41,238 nucleotides of DNA from Alphaproteobacteria bacterium (GTDB lineage: Bacteria > Pseudomonadota > Alphaproteobacteria > Rhizobiales > Aestuariivirgaceae), in NCBI GenBank assembly GCA_028868695.1, contig JAGWTZ010000024.1, positions 1 through 41,238 of the forward strand, given 5' to 3'. The notes under the pieces were generated by a model. The model saw nothing but the letters and a program-made list of their open reading frames with translations, had not been told where the DNA came from and ran no database searches. The position numbers were made by a program, and so were the translations under genes. Positions 1-7,426 of this stretch are shown one piece after another (the stretch's first letter is position 1; each line of letters starts with the position of its first letter).

Positions 1-240
1 CCACCCGAGGTGATCCATCTCACTTCCCACATGGGGGAAGCCTGATGGGGGACACCAGAGGCCTTGCCATAGCAGCCCGGGTCTTAGTGCCCGAGGAAGT
101 TCAACCTGGCTCCCGGTGGAGATGGTGCACGATACACCTTCCAGCAGGCCTGCCACTCCCTTGCATCCGGGTTCACCGTCATGAACCGGACCCCAGTGCG
201 AGGGAGCGGAAGGCAGCTAGCACATCCTAGGAATAAAAGC
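1..240 (+). ncRNA. Possible structured RNA, family not recognised
   Basis: No convincing reading frame is present, but several stems can be read on the plus strand: CTTCCC (23-28) with GGGAAG (35-40), CGGG (78-81) with CCCG (90-93), GGTG (124-127) with CACC (135-138), and a longer hairpin in which CTCCCTTGCA (156-165) pairs with TGCGAGGGAG (197-206) around an inner GGTTC/GAACC stem (170-174/183-187). The long stem contains one T-G position that is a legal G-U wobble only if the plus strand is transcribed. I could not match it to RNase P RNA, SRP RNA, tmRNA or a riboswitch; a 6S-like RNA is possible but unsupported. The 5' end may lie outside the window. Confidence 0.25.
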
Positions 241-273
241 AAGTTAAATCTGCTCCCACCCTATTCCCCATCT

Positions 274-358
274 CTCTCCATCGGCGGGCTTGACCCGCCG
301 ATCCAGCCTGAATGTCTGGCTCCCGCTGGATGGGCGGTTCAAGCCCGCCCATGGAGAG
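274..358. repeat. Compound palindromic intergenic repeat
   Basis: The outer arms CTCTCCAT (274-281) and ATGGAGAG (351-358) enclose three hairpins: CGGCGGG/CCCGCCG (282-288/294-300), CCAGC/GCTGG (303-307/325-329) and GGGCGG/CCGCCC (332-337/345-350). The cruciform-like layout is that of REP/BIME-type intergenic palindromes rather than a gene. Confidence 0.6.
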
Positions 359-379
359 GAAGAGACTGAGCCTGTGGCC

Positions 380-462
380 AAGCGGGGTTCCGTGTCGCGC
401 GCAGACCCATAATTGCTTTGCCATGATGGGCGGGCTTCGCCCGGCGCTTGCACGGAATGACG
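380..462. repeat. Dispersed repeat, copy A (AAGCGGGGTTCC ... GGAATGACG)
   Basis: It starts with AAGCGGGGTTCC (380-391) and ends with GGAATGACG (454-462). The same two end sequences bound the copies at 16349-16401 (inverted) and 16741-16796, while the interiors differ. The interior here holds a GGGCGGGC/GCCCGGCG-like hairpin. The ends are conserved and the core is not, which suggests a non-autonomous REP-like family. Confidence 0.5.
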
Positions 463-477
463 GGAGCAAAACCCATG

Positions 478-500
478 CCCTTCTCCCCTTGGGAGAAGGG
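478..500. repeat. Perfect 10-bp-stem hairpin repeat
   Basis: CCCTTCTCCC (478-487) pairs perfectly with GGGAGAAGGG (491-500) over a 3-nt loop. It is followed by a TGGGGA tract, as in common intergenic palindromes of alphaproteobacteria. There is no T-run on either side, so a terminator is less likely. Confidence 0.55.
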
Positions 501-540
501 TGGGGATGGACGTCTAGGTTTGCGCGTTGAATGTCTGAAC

Positions 541-605
541 CCATCGCCCCTCAGCCGGCTACGCCGGCAGCTCCCCGTCCGGGGAGCAGGAGGGCGCGGC
601 GATGG
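541..605. repeat. Nested palindrome just downstream of dksA (possible terminator)
   Basis: The outer arms CCATCGCC (541-548) and GGCGATGG (598-605) enclose GCCGGC/GCCGGC (554-559/563-568) and GCTCCCC/GGGGAGC (570-576/581-587). It ends 11 bp beyond the dksA stop codon, so in RNA it could fold at the 3' end of the dksA transcript and stabilise or terminate it. No T-tract follows on the minus strand, so classical intrinsic termination is not certain. Confidence 0.5.
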
Positions 606-615
606 ACCGCCGCAT

Positions 616-1032
616 TTACTCGTCCCGGTACACCCGCTCGCGCTTTTCGTGGCGTTCCTGGGCTTCGATGGACAGGGTGGCGATGGGCCTGGCGTCGAGG
701 CGGCGCAGGCTGATGGGGTCGCCGGTTTCCTCGCAATAGCCATAGGAGCCATCATCGATTCGCTTCAGTGCGGCATCGATCTTGGAGATCAGCTTGCGCT
801 GCCGGTCCCGGGTGCGCAGTTCCAGCGAACGGTCGGTCTCGGAGGAGGCACGGTCCGCCACATCGGGCAGCACGTGGTTTTCATCTTGAAGGTGCGAGAT
901 CGTTTCCTTGCTCTCGCGCAGGATGTCGTCCTTCCAGTTCAGGAGCTTGGCGCGGAAATAGGCCAGCTGCTTTTCATTCATGAAGGGTTCCTTCTCGGAA
1001 GGAACATAGTCTTGTTCAAGAACATCAGACAT
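616..1032 (-). CDS. dksA: RNA polymerase-binding transcription factor DksA
   Basis: A cytoplasmic factor that enters the RNA polymerase secondary channel and, with ppGpp, resets rRNA and stress promoters. The 138-residue product has the DksA layout: an N-terminal helical hairpin carrying the functional DxxDxA tip motif (D57, D60, A62) and a C-terminal TraR/DksA globular region (YGYC at 97-100, then RRLDARP). Of the four zinc cysteines expected from E. coli DksA, only C100 remains; the other positions are T103, S121 and A124, so the fold must be stable without zinc. The chosen ATG at 1032 is preceded by a GAGAG stretch; an internal ATG at residue 18 is an alternative. It is monocistronic and divergent from the lipoprotein gene. 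Confidence 0.93.
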   Translation of the reverse strand: MSDVLEQDYVPSEKEPFMNEKQLAYFRAKLLNWKDDILRESKETISHLQDENHVLPDVADRASSETDRSLELRTRDRQRKLISKIDAALKRIDDGSYGYCEETGDPISLRRLDARPIATLSIEAQERHEKRERVYRDE

Positions 1033-1335
1033 GAAACACTCTCAATCCGTCGGGCAAGGGCGCCAGTTGGCGGCGGCTTATAGCCATGCAACCCGGCGGC
1101 AGCAATAGTTGCAAAACATGACGATTTAAGGTTAGCCGGCGGCGATTCGGGGCTGCCCGCCAGCCGGGCCTGGCCGCCCGGCCCCCTGCCCCATGCAAGC
1201 CCCCGGCCAGCCGCCGCACGCGGCAGAAAACCGCCGGTTGTGCCGGAATGGCACAGCACAATCGCATCAGGCTTAACGCAATCTTAGAATTATCCAGCCA
1301 TTTTGAAACGATCGCGACGTGTGTGGATGTGTGAA
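1033..1335. promoter_or_regulatory. Divergent intergenic region dksA / lipoprotein, with a CtrA-like motif
   Basis: No gene is seen here. The region must contain promoters in both directions. A TTAA-N7-TTAG sequence at 1273-1287 differs by one base from the CtrA consensus TTAA-N7-TTAA and lies about 50 bp before the lipoprotein start. The middle (1140-1220) is very GC-rich with no clear hairpin pair. The regulatory assignment is inference only. Confidence 0.25.
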
Positions 1336-2667
1336 ATGCGTATTCTGTTTGGTTTGGCAATGGTAGTGACAGGCACCGCCCTTTCCGGCTGTGTCAGCAG
1401 CACGTTTGACAGCCTGTCGAGTTTGAGCACAAGTTGCACAACGAGCGTGACAGCGGTGAACTGCACCAGCCCAACGCCCAAACCCGCGACAGTGCCCACC
1501 ACCACCACGACCACGGGCCCGGGCACCACCACCACGGCCCCCACACAGAACACCGGCAACACCACCAGCCTCAGCACGGGTGACACCACCATTGCGCTGG
1601 AAGGCTCCACGGCCATCACCACCAACACCAATCCCGCACTTTCCAAGCTGGGCTTCACGCCAACCAACACGCCGGGCACTTCCAACCAGCAAATCTGGTT
1701 TGACACCAAGACCGCCAGCAACGGCGCGTGGCCTGTTTCAAAGCTGATGTCCTACAGCGACTATGGCACTTGCATCAATGATGGCGGGGCTGACCCGCTC
1801 AACCCCGGCCTTTGCAAAAATGGCACCGGCGGCCATGGCCTGGGCGGCAACTACAAGCTCTACCGCTACTATGACAAGGGCACCAAGATTGACGAGGAGC
1901 TACAGGTCTGGACCTGGGGCAACTCCTACGCCACCCAATATCGTGACGTGACGGCCAGCGGCACCGACCCGCAGCACCAGGCCTGGTCTTTCGGCGGCAA
2001 CTACACGCCCGTGGCCTCCATGCCCACCGCCGGCATCATGAACTATACCGGCCAATGGGGCGGCACCGCCAAGACCTCAAATTTCTATGATAACCTGACC
2101 ACCGGCACGGTGGGCCAGACCATGTCCTTCAACAACAACTGGCGCGTCTCCGGGACGTCTTCCCTGACCGCCAACTTCGGCACCGGCCAGTTTGCCGGCA
2201 CGCTCACGCCCTGGCTCTGGGAAGGCGTGAACAAGGACGGCAACTTCAGCCAGGTGGACGTGGCTGCCGCCCAGGCCTTCGCCGCGCAATGCGCCGTGAG
2301 CGCCCCGGCCTGCAACCCCGCCAGCCCCTCCTTCAACATGGCGCAATATAACAACCTCGCCAACTACAACGCCGCTTACATGAACGTGTCGGTGATCCTC
2401 GCCGGTTCCATCAAGACCGACGCCAAGAACACCACCAAGCCCAACCAAGTAGTGGGCACCGCCTCGATGGACCCGACCGCTGGCTGGATCACCTCGGCCA
2501 ACAACCCGATGTTCGCCGGCTTCTTCGGCCCGGCCGCCAAGGAAGTGACCGGTGCCTTCGCCTTTGACGCCACCATCCCGGCGCCGAATGGCGGCCTGAT
2601 CCCCATCAACAATGACCGCCGCGCCTATATCGAGATGAGCGGCATCTTCAACGCCACATCCCCCTGA
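1336..2667 (+). CDS. Surface-lipoprotein candidate with TbpB-like C-terminal motif
   Basis: The 443-residue product begins with a short hydrophobic signal and a lipobox L16-S17-G18-C19, so it is predicted to be cleaved and lipidated at C19. A Thr/Pro-rich linker (about residues 45-85) follows, then a Gly/Asn/Thr/aromatic-rich, probably beta-rich body. Near the C-terminus GFFGPAAKEVTGAF (about 395-408) resembles the closing strand motif of TbpB/factor-H-binding-protein barrels (G-F-x-G-P-x-A-x-E-x-x-G-x-F). The gene lies 8 nt before a Slam-type gene, and Slam clients typically sit next to their Slam. ATG 1336 was chosen because it gives a clean signal peptide; ATG 1327 or TTG 1303 would add a charged extension. 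The ligand is unknown: binding of metal, haem or a host factor is possible but not shown. Confidence 0.72.
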   Translation: MRILFGLAMVVTGTALSGCVSSTFDSLSSLSTSCTTSVTAVNCTSPTPKPATVPTTTTTTGPGTTTTAPTQNTGNTTSLSTGDTTIALEGSTAITTNTNPALSKLGFTPTNTPGTSNQQIWFDTKTASNGAWPVSKLMSYSDYGTCINDGGADPLNPGLCKNGTGGHGLGGNYKLYRYYDKGTKIDEELQVWTWGNSYATQYRDVTASGTDPQHQAWSFGGNYTPVASMPTAGIMNYTGQWGGTAKTSNFYDNLTTGTVGQTMSFNNNWRVSGTSSLTANFGTGQFAGTLTPWLWEGVNKDGNFSQVDVAAAQAFAAQCAVSAPACNPASPSFNMAQYNNLANYNAAYMNVSVILAGSIKTDAKNTTKPNQVVGTASMDPTAGWITSANNPMFAGFFGPAAKEVTGAFAFDATIPAPNGGLIPINNDRRAYIEMSGIFNATSP

Positions 2668-2675
2668 GGCCTGGC

Positions 2676-4085
2676 TTGCTGAAACCGGGGTTCATCAAAC
2701 TGCAGTTCGGGCGCAACGTCTCTTGCGCCCTTCTTGCGCTTGTGGCGGCCACGGGGCTTTTTGCCGCCGCCCCGGCACTGGCCGACCCGCCGATGAACCA
2801 GCAGGAGTATGACAAGTTCTCCGCTTCGGATGAAAACCAGCGCGTCCACATCCTGATCAAGCTGGCGCAGGCCGGTTTTGCCGACACCGCGGAAATGCTG
2901 TTGCGCAAGTTCCCCCTGCAGGGGCCCAATGCCGCCAACCGCACGCTTTTCATTGAAGGGCTGATTCTCGAAAAGCGCGGCCACCTTTCCGATGCCGCCG
3001 CGAAATTCCGCACCGCCTTGGGCAATGACCCGCGCCTGACGCTGGTGCGCATCGAACTGGCCCAGGTTCTGGCAAGGCTCGATGACACCGATGCCGCCAA
3101 GCATCACCTGCGCCTGCTTGAGGCCGAGGCGCAGGACGCCCAGCAGGCGGCTGGCATTCGCTCCTTCATCGACAGCCTGGATGCTCACCACCCGCTCACT
3201 TTCTCAGGCTTCATCTCGCTCGCCCCCAGCACCAACATCAACCAGGGCTCTTCACACTCCACCATGTGTTCGCCCGGCGTGGCGGGTGTGCTCGGCGTGG
3301 GCTGCACCGGCGACATCGCCCCCTCCAGCCAGAAGACCAGCGGCATCGGCATCATGGGTGGTGCCAATATCGGTTACCGCCGCCATATCGGCGACCATTT
3401 CGAGGCGGTGCTGGCCGGCGGCGCCACCGGCGCCATCTATCCCAGCATCAACGCCACCAGCCTGGGCTTCAGCCAATCGGCCGAGCTGCGCTATGACCTG
3501 CCGGATGGCTATGTCGGCTTTGGCGGCGTCGGCACCCAGGCCATGGACCCCGTGCAGGTCTCGATGTCCTACAACAGCTATGGCCCGCGCGTGTCCTTCG
3601 CCAAGCTGATCTCTCCGCAGAACCAGCTGAGCGGCAGCGCGCTCTATGAATGGCGCCACTATCCGCAGAGCCCCACCTCGGAAGGCACGGCGCTGCAGAT
3701 CACCGCCGTTCTCACCCACGCCATTGACCAGACCGCCAATGTGGCGCTGATCACCGGCTATGAAAACGTCAACCAGCAGCTCTCCTTCAACTCCTACCAG
3801 GACGCCACCATCGGCTTCGGCTTCTACAAGGAATTGAGCCACGGCTTCACCGTTCAGGGCCAGGCCACGGCGCGCTTCGCCGGCTTCAAGGACATCAACC
3901 CCTTCCAGGCCTATGCCCGCATGGACCAGAACTACACCGGCTCCATCACCCTGACCAAGCGTGACTGGAACTGGGTGGGCTTTGCGCCCTCGCTGAACTA
4001 CACCTACACCCGCAATGTCTCGAACATGGCGCTCTATGACTTTGACAGCCACAGCCTGGATTTCCGCCTCACCAAGGAATTCTGA
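2676..4085 (+). CDS. Slam-type surface lipoprotein assembly modifier (DUF560)
   Basis: A predicted outer-membrane protein that moves lipoproteins to the cell surface. The 469-residue product has a signal peptide ending ALA (about residue 36), an alpha-helical TPR-like domain (about 45-165, with EGLILEKRGHLSDAA and IELAQVLARLDDT repeats), and a long stretch of alternating polar/aromatic strands beginning LTFSGFISLAPSTNIN (about 170) and ending in a terminal Phe, the usual barrel insertion signal. This is the domain order of neisserial Slam. Translation probably starts at TTG 2676 with GAGG upstream; the next ATG would remove the signal peptide. It almost certainly shares a transcript with the lipoprotein gene, its likely client. 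Confidence 0.8.
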   Translation: MLKPGFIKLQFGRNVSCALLALVAATGLFAAAPALADPPMNQQEYDKFSASDENQRVHILIKLAQAGFADTAEMLLRKFPLQGPNAANRTLFIEGLILEKRGHLSDAAAKFRTALGNDPRLTLVRIELAQVLARLDDTDAAKHHLRLLEAEAQDAQQAAGIRSFIDSLDAHHPLTFSGFISLAPSTNINQGSSHSTMCSPGVAGVLGVGCTGDIAPSSQKTSGIGIMGGANIGYRRHIGDHFEAVLAGGATGAIYPSINATSLGFSQSAELRYDLPDGYVGFGGVGTQAMDPVQVSMSYNSYGPRVSFAKLISPQNQLSGSALYEWRHYPQSPTSEGTALQITAVLTHAIDQTANVALITGYENVNQQLSFNSYQDATIGFGFYKELSHGFTVQGQATARFAGFKDINPFQAYARMDQNYTGSITLTKRDWNWVGFAPSLNYTYTRNVSNMALYDFDSHSLDFRLTKEF

Positions 4086-4139
4086 GGCCTTGCCGCGCCT
4101 GCTTGTCTCGCGCGGCCCAACTGGCTAAACCCCCTGCCC

Positions 4140-5000
4140 ATGCGCTTCAAATCCGGCAAGGACTTCAGGAATCTCGGCTCAAAATCGGTGACGGTTCTGG
4201 GCATGTCTGGCGTGGGCAAGACCACGCTTGCGGCCCTGCTTCAGCAGGAAAGCTGGTTCCAGTATTCGGTCGATTACCGCATCGGCACCAAATACATGGA
4301 CGAGGCGATCTCCGACAACTTCAAGCGCGAGGCGATGAAGGTGCCATTCCTGCGTGACCTGTTGCGCAAGGATTCGATCTACATCCGCTCCAACATCACT
4401 TTCGACAACCTTGCCCCCCTTTCCACCTATCTCGGCAAGCCCGGCAGCGAGGGCAAGGGCGGCATCACCTTTGCCGAATACAAGAAGCGCCAGAACCAGC
4501 ACCGCGACGCCGAGATCCACTCGCTGCTCGACGTGCCCTTCTTCATGGAGCGGGCACGCGACATCTATGGCTACCAGAACTTCATTTGCGATTCAGGCGG
4601 CTCGCTCTGCGAGGTGGTGGACCCGGACAACGCCAATGACCCGGTTCTGAAATGCCTCTCCGAGAACACCCTGCTGCTCTACATCGAAGGCACGCCGGAA
4701 CACACCAAGATGCTGGTGGAGCGTTTCCGCAAGAACCCCAAGCCGATGTATTACCAGCCCGCCTTCCTTGAGGCGAAATGGGCCGAATACAAGCAGCTGA
4801 ACGCCATCAAGCATGACAGCGATGTGGACCCCGACGGCTTTGCCGTGTGGGGCTTTGAGCAGCTGCTGCACCACCGAATGCCGCTCTACCGCAAGATCGC
4901 GCAGAATTTCGGTTACCAGATTCACATGGGCGCGGTGCCTGCCGTCAAATCCGAAGCGGATTTCGCAGACCTCATCGCCGCCACCATCGACAAAGCCTGA
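4140..5000 (+). CDS. P-loop ATPase of unknown role, paired with metA
   Basis: A 286-residue soluble protein with a Walker A motif GMSGVGKT at residues 21-28 preceded by a beta strand (SVTVL). Further on it has [10 protein letters not shown] (about 155) and a hydrophobic strand LLLYIEG (about 178) that could be a Walker B-like or nucleoside-kinase core strand. I recognise it only as a P-loop NTPase/kinase-like protein; no substrate can be named. The stop is 5 nt before the metA start, so the two are co-transcribed and probably translationally linked, which points to methionine or homoserine metabolism or its regulation. No Shine-Dalgarno sequence is obvious before ATG 4140. Confidence 0.7.
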   Translation: MRFKSGKDFRNLGSKSVTVLGMSGVGKTTLAALLQQESWFQYSVDYRIGTKYMDEAISDNFKREAMKVPFLRDLLRKDSIYIRSNITFDNLAPLSTYLGKPGSEGKGGITFAEYKKRQNQHRDAEIHSLLDVPFFMERARDIYGYQNFICDSGGSLCEVVDPDNANDPVLKCLSENTLLLYIEGTPEHTKMLVERFRKNPKPMYYQPAFLEAKWAEYKQLNAIKHDSDVDPDGFAVWGFEQLLHHRMPLYRKIAQNFGYQIHMGAVPAVKSEADFADLIAATIDKA

Positions 5001-5005
5001 CATCA

Positions 5006-5923
5006 ATGCCCATTCGCATCCCCAACAATCTTCCCGCCCGCCAGATCCTTGAGAAGGAAGGCGTGATGGTGATGACCGAGGCCACCGCCAACCGCCAGGA
5101 CATCCGGCCTTTGCGCATCGGCCTGCTCAACCTCATGCCCAACAAGATCAAGACCGAGACGCAATTCGCCCGGCTGATCGGCGCAACGCCGCTGCAGGTG
5201 GAGCTGACCCTGATAAAGACTGGCAGCCACACGCCCAAGAACACCTCGCAGGAGCACATGCTGGCCTTCTATGAAGCCTGGCATGACATCCGCGACCAGT
5301 ATTTCGACGGCCTGATCATCACCGGCGCGCCGGTGGAGCTGCTGCCTTTTGAGGGTGTGAATTATTGGCAGGAGCTTTCAGAGCTTTATGCCTGGACGCA
5401 AAGCCACGTGCATTCCACCTTCAACATCTGCTGGGCGGCACAGGCAGCACTGTATCATTTCCACGGCGTGCCCAAGCATGCCCTGCCGCAAAAGGCTTTC
5501 GGCATCTACGAGCACAAAATCCTCAGCCCGTCTTCGGTTTATCTCCGCGGCTTCTCGGATGATTTCTGCATGCCGGTTTCGCGCTGGACGGAAGTGCGCA
5601 AGGCCGAACTGCCGCCCAAGGCCGGCCTTGAGATCCTGCTCGAGTCCGATGACGTGGGCCTGTGCCTGATCAATGACCCGAAGAACCGCCAGCTCATGAT
5701 GTTCAACCACATTGAATATGACACCGAGAGCCTGGGTGATGAATACCGCCGCGATGTGGCGGCCCAGAAGCCGATCAACAAGCCGGCCCATTATTTCCCC
5801 GGTGATGAGCCTTCGGCCAAGGTGCTGAACCGCTGGCGCGCCCATGCGCATTTGCTGTTCGGCAACTGGATCAACGACGTCTATCAGACCACGCCGTTTG
5901 ACCTGACCAAGATCGGCCAATAG
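5006..5923 (+). CDS. metA: Homoserine O-acetyltransferase (MetA family)
   Basis: It acylates the hydroxyl of L-homoserine, the first committed step of methionine synthesis, in the cytoplasm. The 305-residue product aligns by position with E. coli MetA: catalytic C142 (in FNICWAAQ) and the H235/E237 pair (in MMFNHIEYD). Residue 111, in [10 protein letters not shown], is Glu; in characterised MetA enzymes Glu111 selects acetyl-CoA whereas Gly111 selects succinyl-CoA. The enzyme is therefore predicted to make O-acetylhomoserine although many databases would label it a succinyltransferase. It follows the P-loop ATPase gene by 5 nt. No SAM riboswitch is evident upstream of the pair. Confidence 0.93.
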   Translation: MPIRIPNNLPARQILEKEGVMVMTEATANRQDIRPLRIGLLNLMPNKIKTETQFARLIGATPLQVELTLIKTGSHTPKNTSQEHMLAFYEAWHDIRDQYFDGLIITGAPVELLPFEGVNYWQELSELYAWTQSHVHSTFNICWAAQAALYHFHGVPKHALPQKAFGIYEHKILSPSSVYLRGFSDDFCMPVSRWTEVRKAELPPKAGLEILLESDDVGLCLINDPKNRQLMMFNHIEYDTESLGDEYRRDVAAQKPINKPAHYFPGDEPSAKVLNRWRAHAHLLFGNWINDVYQTTPFDLTKIGQ

Positions 5924-5992
5924 CCGGCATTAGCGGAAGCCCTTGTTTTTCGGCCTTTTCCGCCCCAACTATGGGCGAGGAAAGGTGCCGCT

Positions 5993-7426
5993 GTGAGCTG
6001 GAACGGATTGGTGGATGGAGGCCGCATTGCGGCGGGCGGGCTCTTGGATTTTGCCAGCGGCATCACTGCGCCCAGCTTGCGCCTGGGCGTCACCGGCCTT
6101 TCGCGCTCCGGCAAGACGGTGTTCATCACCGCGCTGGTGCACGCGCTTTTGAAGCAGGCGCGGCTGCCGGTGTTTGAGGCGCAGAATGAGGGCCGCATCC
6201 TGCGCGCCTATCTAGAGCCCCAGCCTGATGATGACCTGCCGCGCTTCGCCTATGAGCAGAATCTGCAGGGCCTGATGGGCGAGGCCCGCGCCTGGCCGCA
6301 AAGCACCAGGCAAATCAGCCAGCTGCGCCTCACCATTGAATATGCGCCGGAAAGCTTCTTTGCCCGCACTTTCGGTAGCGGCAAGCTGCATGTCGACATT
6401 GTGGACTATCCCGGCGAATGGCTGCTGGACCTGCCCCTGATGCACCAGACCTATCAGCAATGGTCGCACGCCATGGTGGCTGCCAGCCGCGCCGCGCCGC
6501 GCGCCGCACTGGCGGCAAACTGGCACGCACAGCTGGGCACGATGGCTGCCAGCGCCCCTGCCGATGAGGGCGAGGCATTGAAGGCGGCTGGCCTGTTCAC
6601 CGCCTATCTCGCGGCGGGCCGCGCCAGGCAGACAGCCCTTTCCAGCCTGCCGCCCGGCCGCTTCCTGATGCCGGGGGATCTGGAAGGCTCACCCCTGCTT
6701 TCCTTTGCACCGCTGGATGTGACGCCGGACCAGCAGTTTGCCGCAGGCAGCCTCGGCGCGCTGATGGAGCGGCGCTACAATTCCTATGTGTCACGCGTGG
6801 TGAAGCCGTTCTACTTCGGCCACTTCGCGCGGCTGAACCGGCAGATCGTTCTTGTCGATGTGATGAGCGCGCTCAATGCCGGTGTCCACGCCGTGAATGA
6901 CCTGCGCGCCGCATTGGTGGATGTGATGGGCTCCTTCCGCCTGGGCGCAAACACTTTCGCTTCCACCCTGTTTGGGCGGCGCATCGACAAGGTGCTGTTC
7001 GCCGCCACCAAGGCGGACCTGCTGCATCACCAGAGCCATGACCGGCTTCAGGCCATCCTGCGCCTGCTGGTGGAGGAAAGTGCCCGCAAGGCTGAATTCC
7101 AGGGCGCGGCCATTGATGCCCTTGCCCTTTCAGCCATCCGCGCCACGCGCGAGGCCACGGTAAAGCAGAAAGGCTCTGAATTCGCCTGCATCGCCGGTGT
7201 GCCTGAGGCCGGCGAAGTGATTGGCGCCGACCAGTTCGATGGTGTGGCCGAGGCCGCCATTTTCCCCGGCGACCTGCCGCTCTACCCCGAGGCCGCCCTG
7301 CAGGGCCTTGCGCAAGGCACGCTGCAATTCGTGAAATTCCGCCCGCCACTTTTGGCTGGCGAAACCTTCCCGCACATCCGGCTGGACCGGGCCATCGAAT
7401 TCCTGTTGGGAGATTGTTTCCCGTGA
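5993..7426 (+). CDS. ycjX: YcjX family P-loop protein (DUF463)
   Basis: A 477-residue predicted nucleotide-binding protein of the YcjX family, GTPase-like proteins linked with phage-shock and stress genes in enterobacteria, with no firmly known reaction. A Walker A motif GLSRSGKT lies at 35-42 and a Walker B/switch-like DYPGEW at 138-143, followed by LLDLPLM. A later ATKADLL segment (about 337) resembles the base-recognition (T/N)KxD motif of GTPases. Translation starts at GTG 5993, preceded by GAGGAAAGG. Its stop overlaps the start of ycjF (GTGA), so the two products are probably made together. Confidence 0.88.
   Translation: MSWNGLVDGGRIAAGGLLDFASGITAPSLRLGVTGLSRSGKTVFITALVHALLKQARLPVFEAQNEGRILRAYLEPQPDDDLPRFAYEQNLQGLMGEARAWPQSTRQISQLRLTIEYAPESFFARTFGSGKLHVDIVDYPGEWLLDLPLMHQTYQQWSHAMVAASRAAPRAALAANWHAQLGTMAASAPADEGEALKAAGLFTAYLAAGRARQTALSSLPPGRFLMPGDLEGSPLLSFAPLDVTPDQQFAAGSLGALMERRYNSYVSRVVKPFYFGHFARLNRQIVLVDVMSALNAGVHAVNDLRAALVDVMGSFRLGANTFASTLFGRRIDKVLFAATKADLLHHQSHDRLQAILRLLVEESARKAEFQGAAIDALALSAIRATREATVKQKGSEFACIAGVPEAGEVIGADQFDGVAEAAIFPGDLPLYPEAALQGLAQGTLQFVKFRPPLLAGETFPHIRLDRAIEFLLGDCFP

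Noticed and set aside
1-240. RNase P RNA, SRP RNA, tmRNA or cobalamin riboswitch
   Set aside because: I looked for the conserved GAGGAAAGTCC, GGTCAGG...GGAAG, tag-peptide and CCA-end, and B12-box sequences and did not find them.
45-755. Several 60-140-codon frames on both strands before dksA
   Set aside because: They overlap one another and palindromic repeats, have no ribosome-binding sites and give Arg/Pro-rich products of no family.
1303-1335. TTG start giving an 11-residue longer lipoprotein
   Set aside because: It would place a basic, cysteine-containing extension before an otherwise ideal lipoprotein signal; ATG 1336 is more natural.
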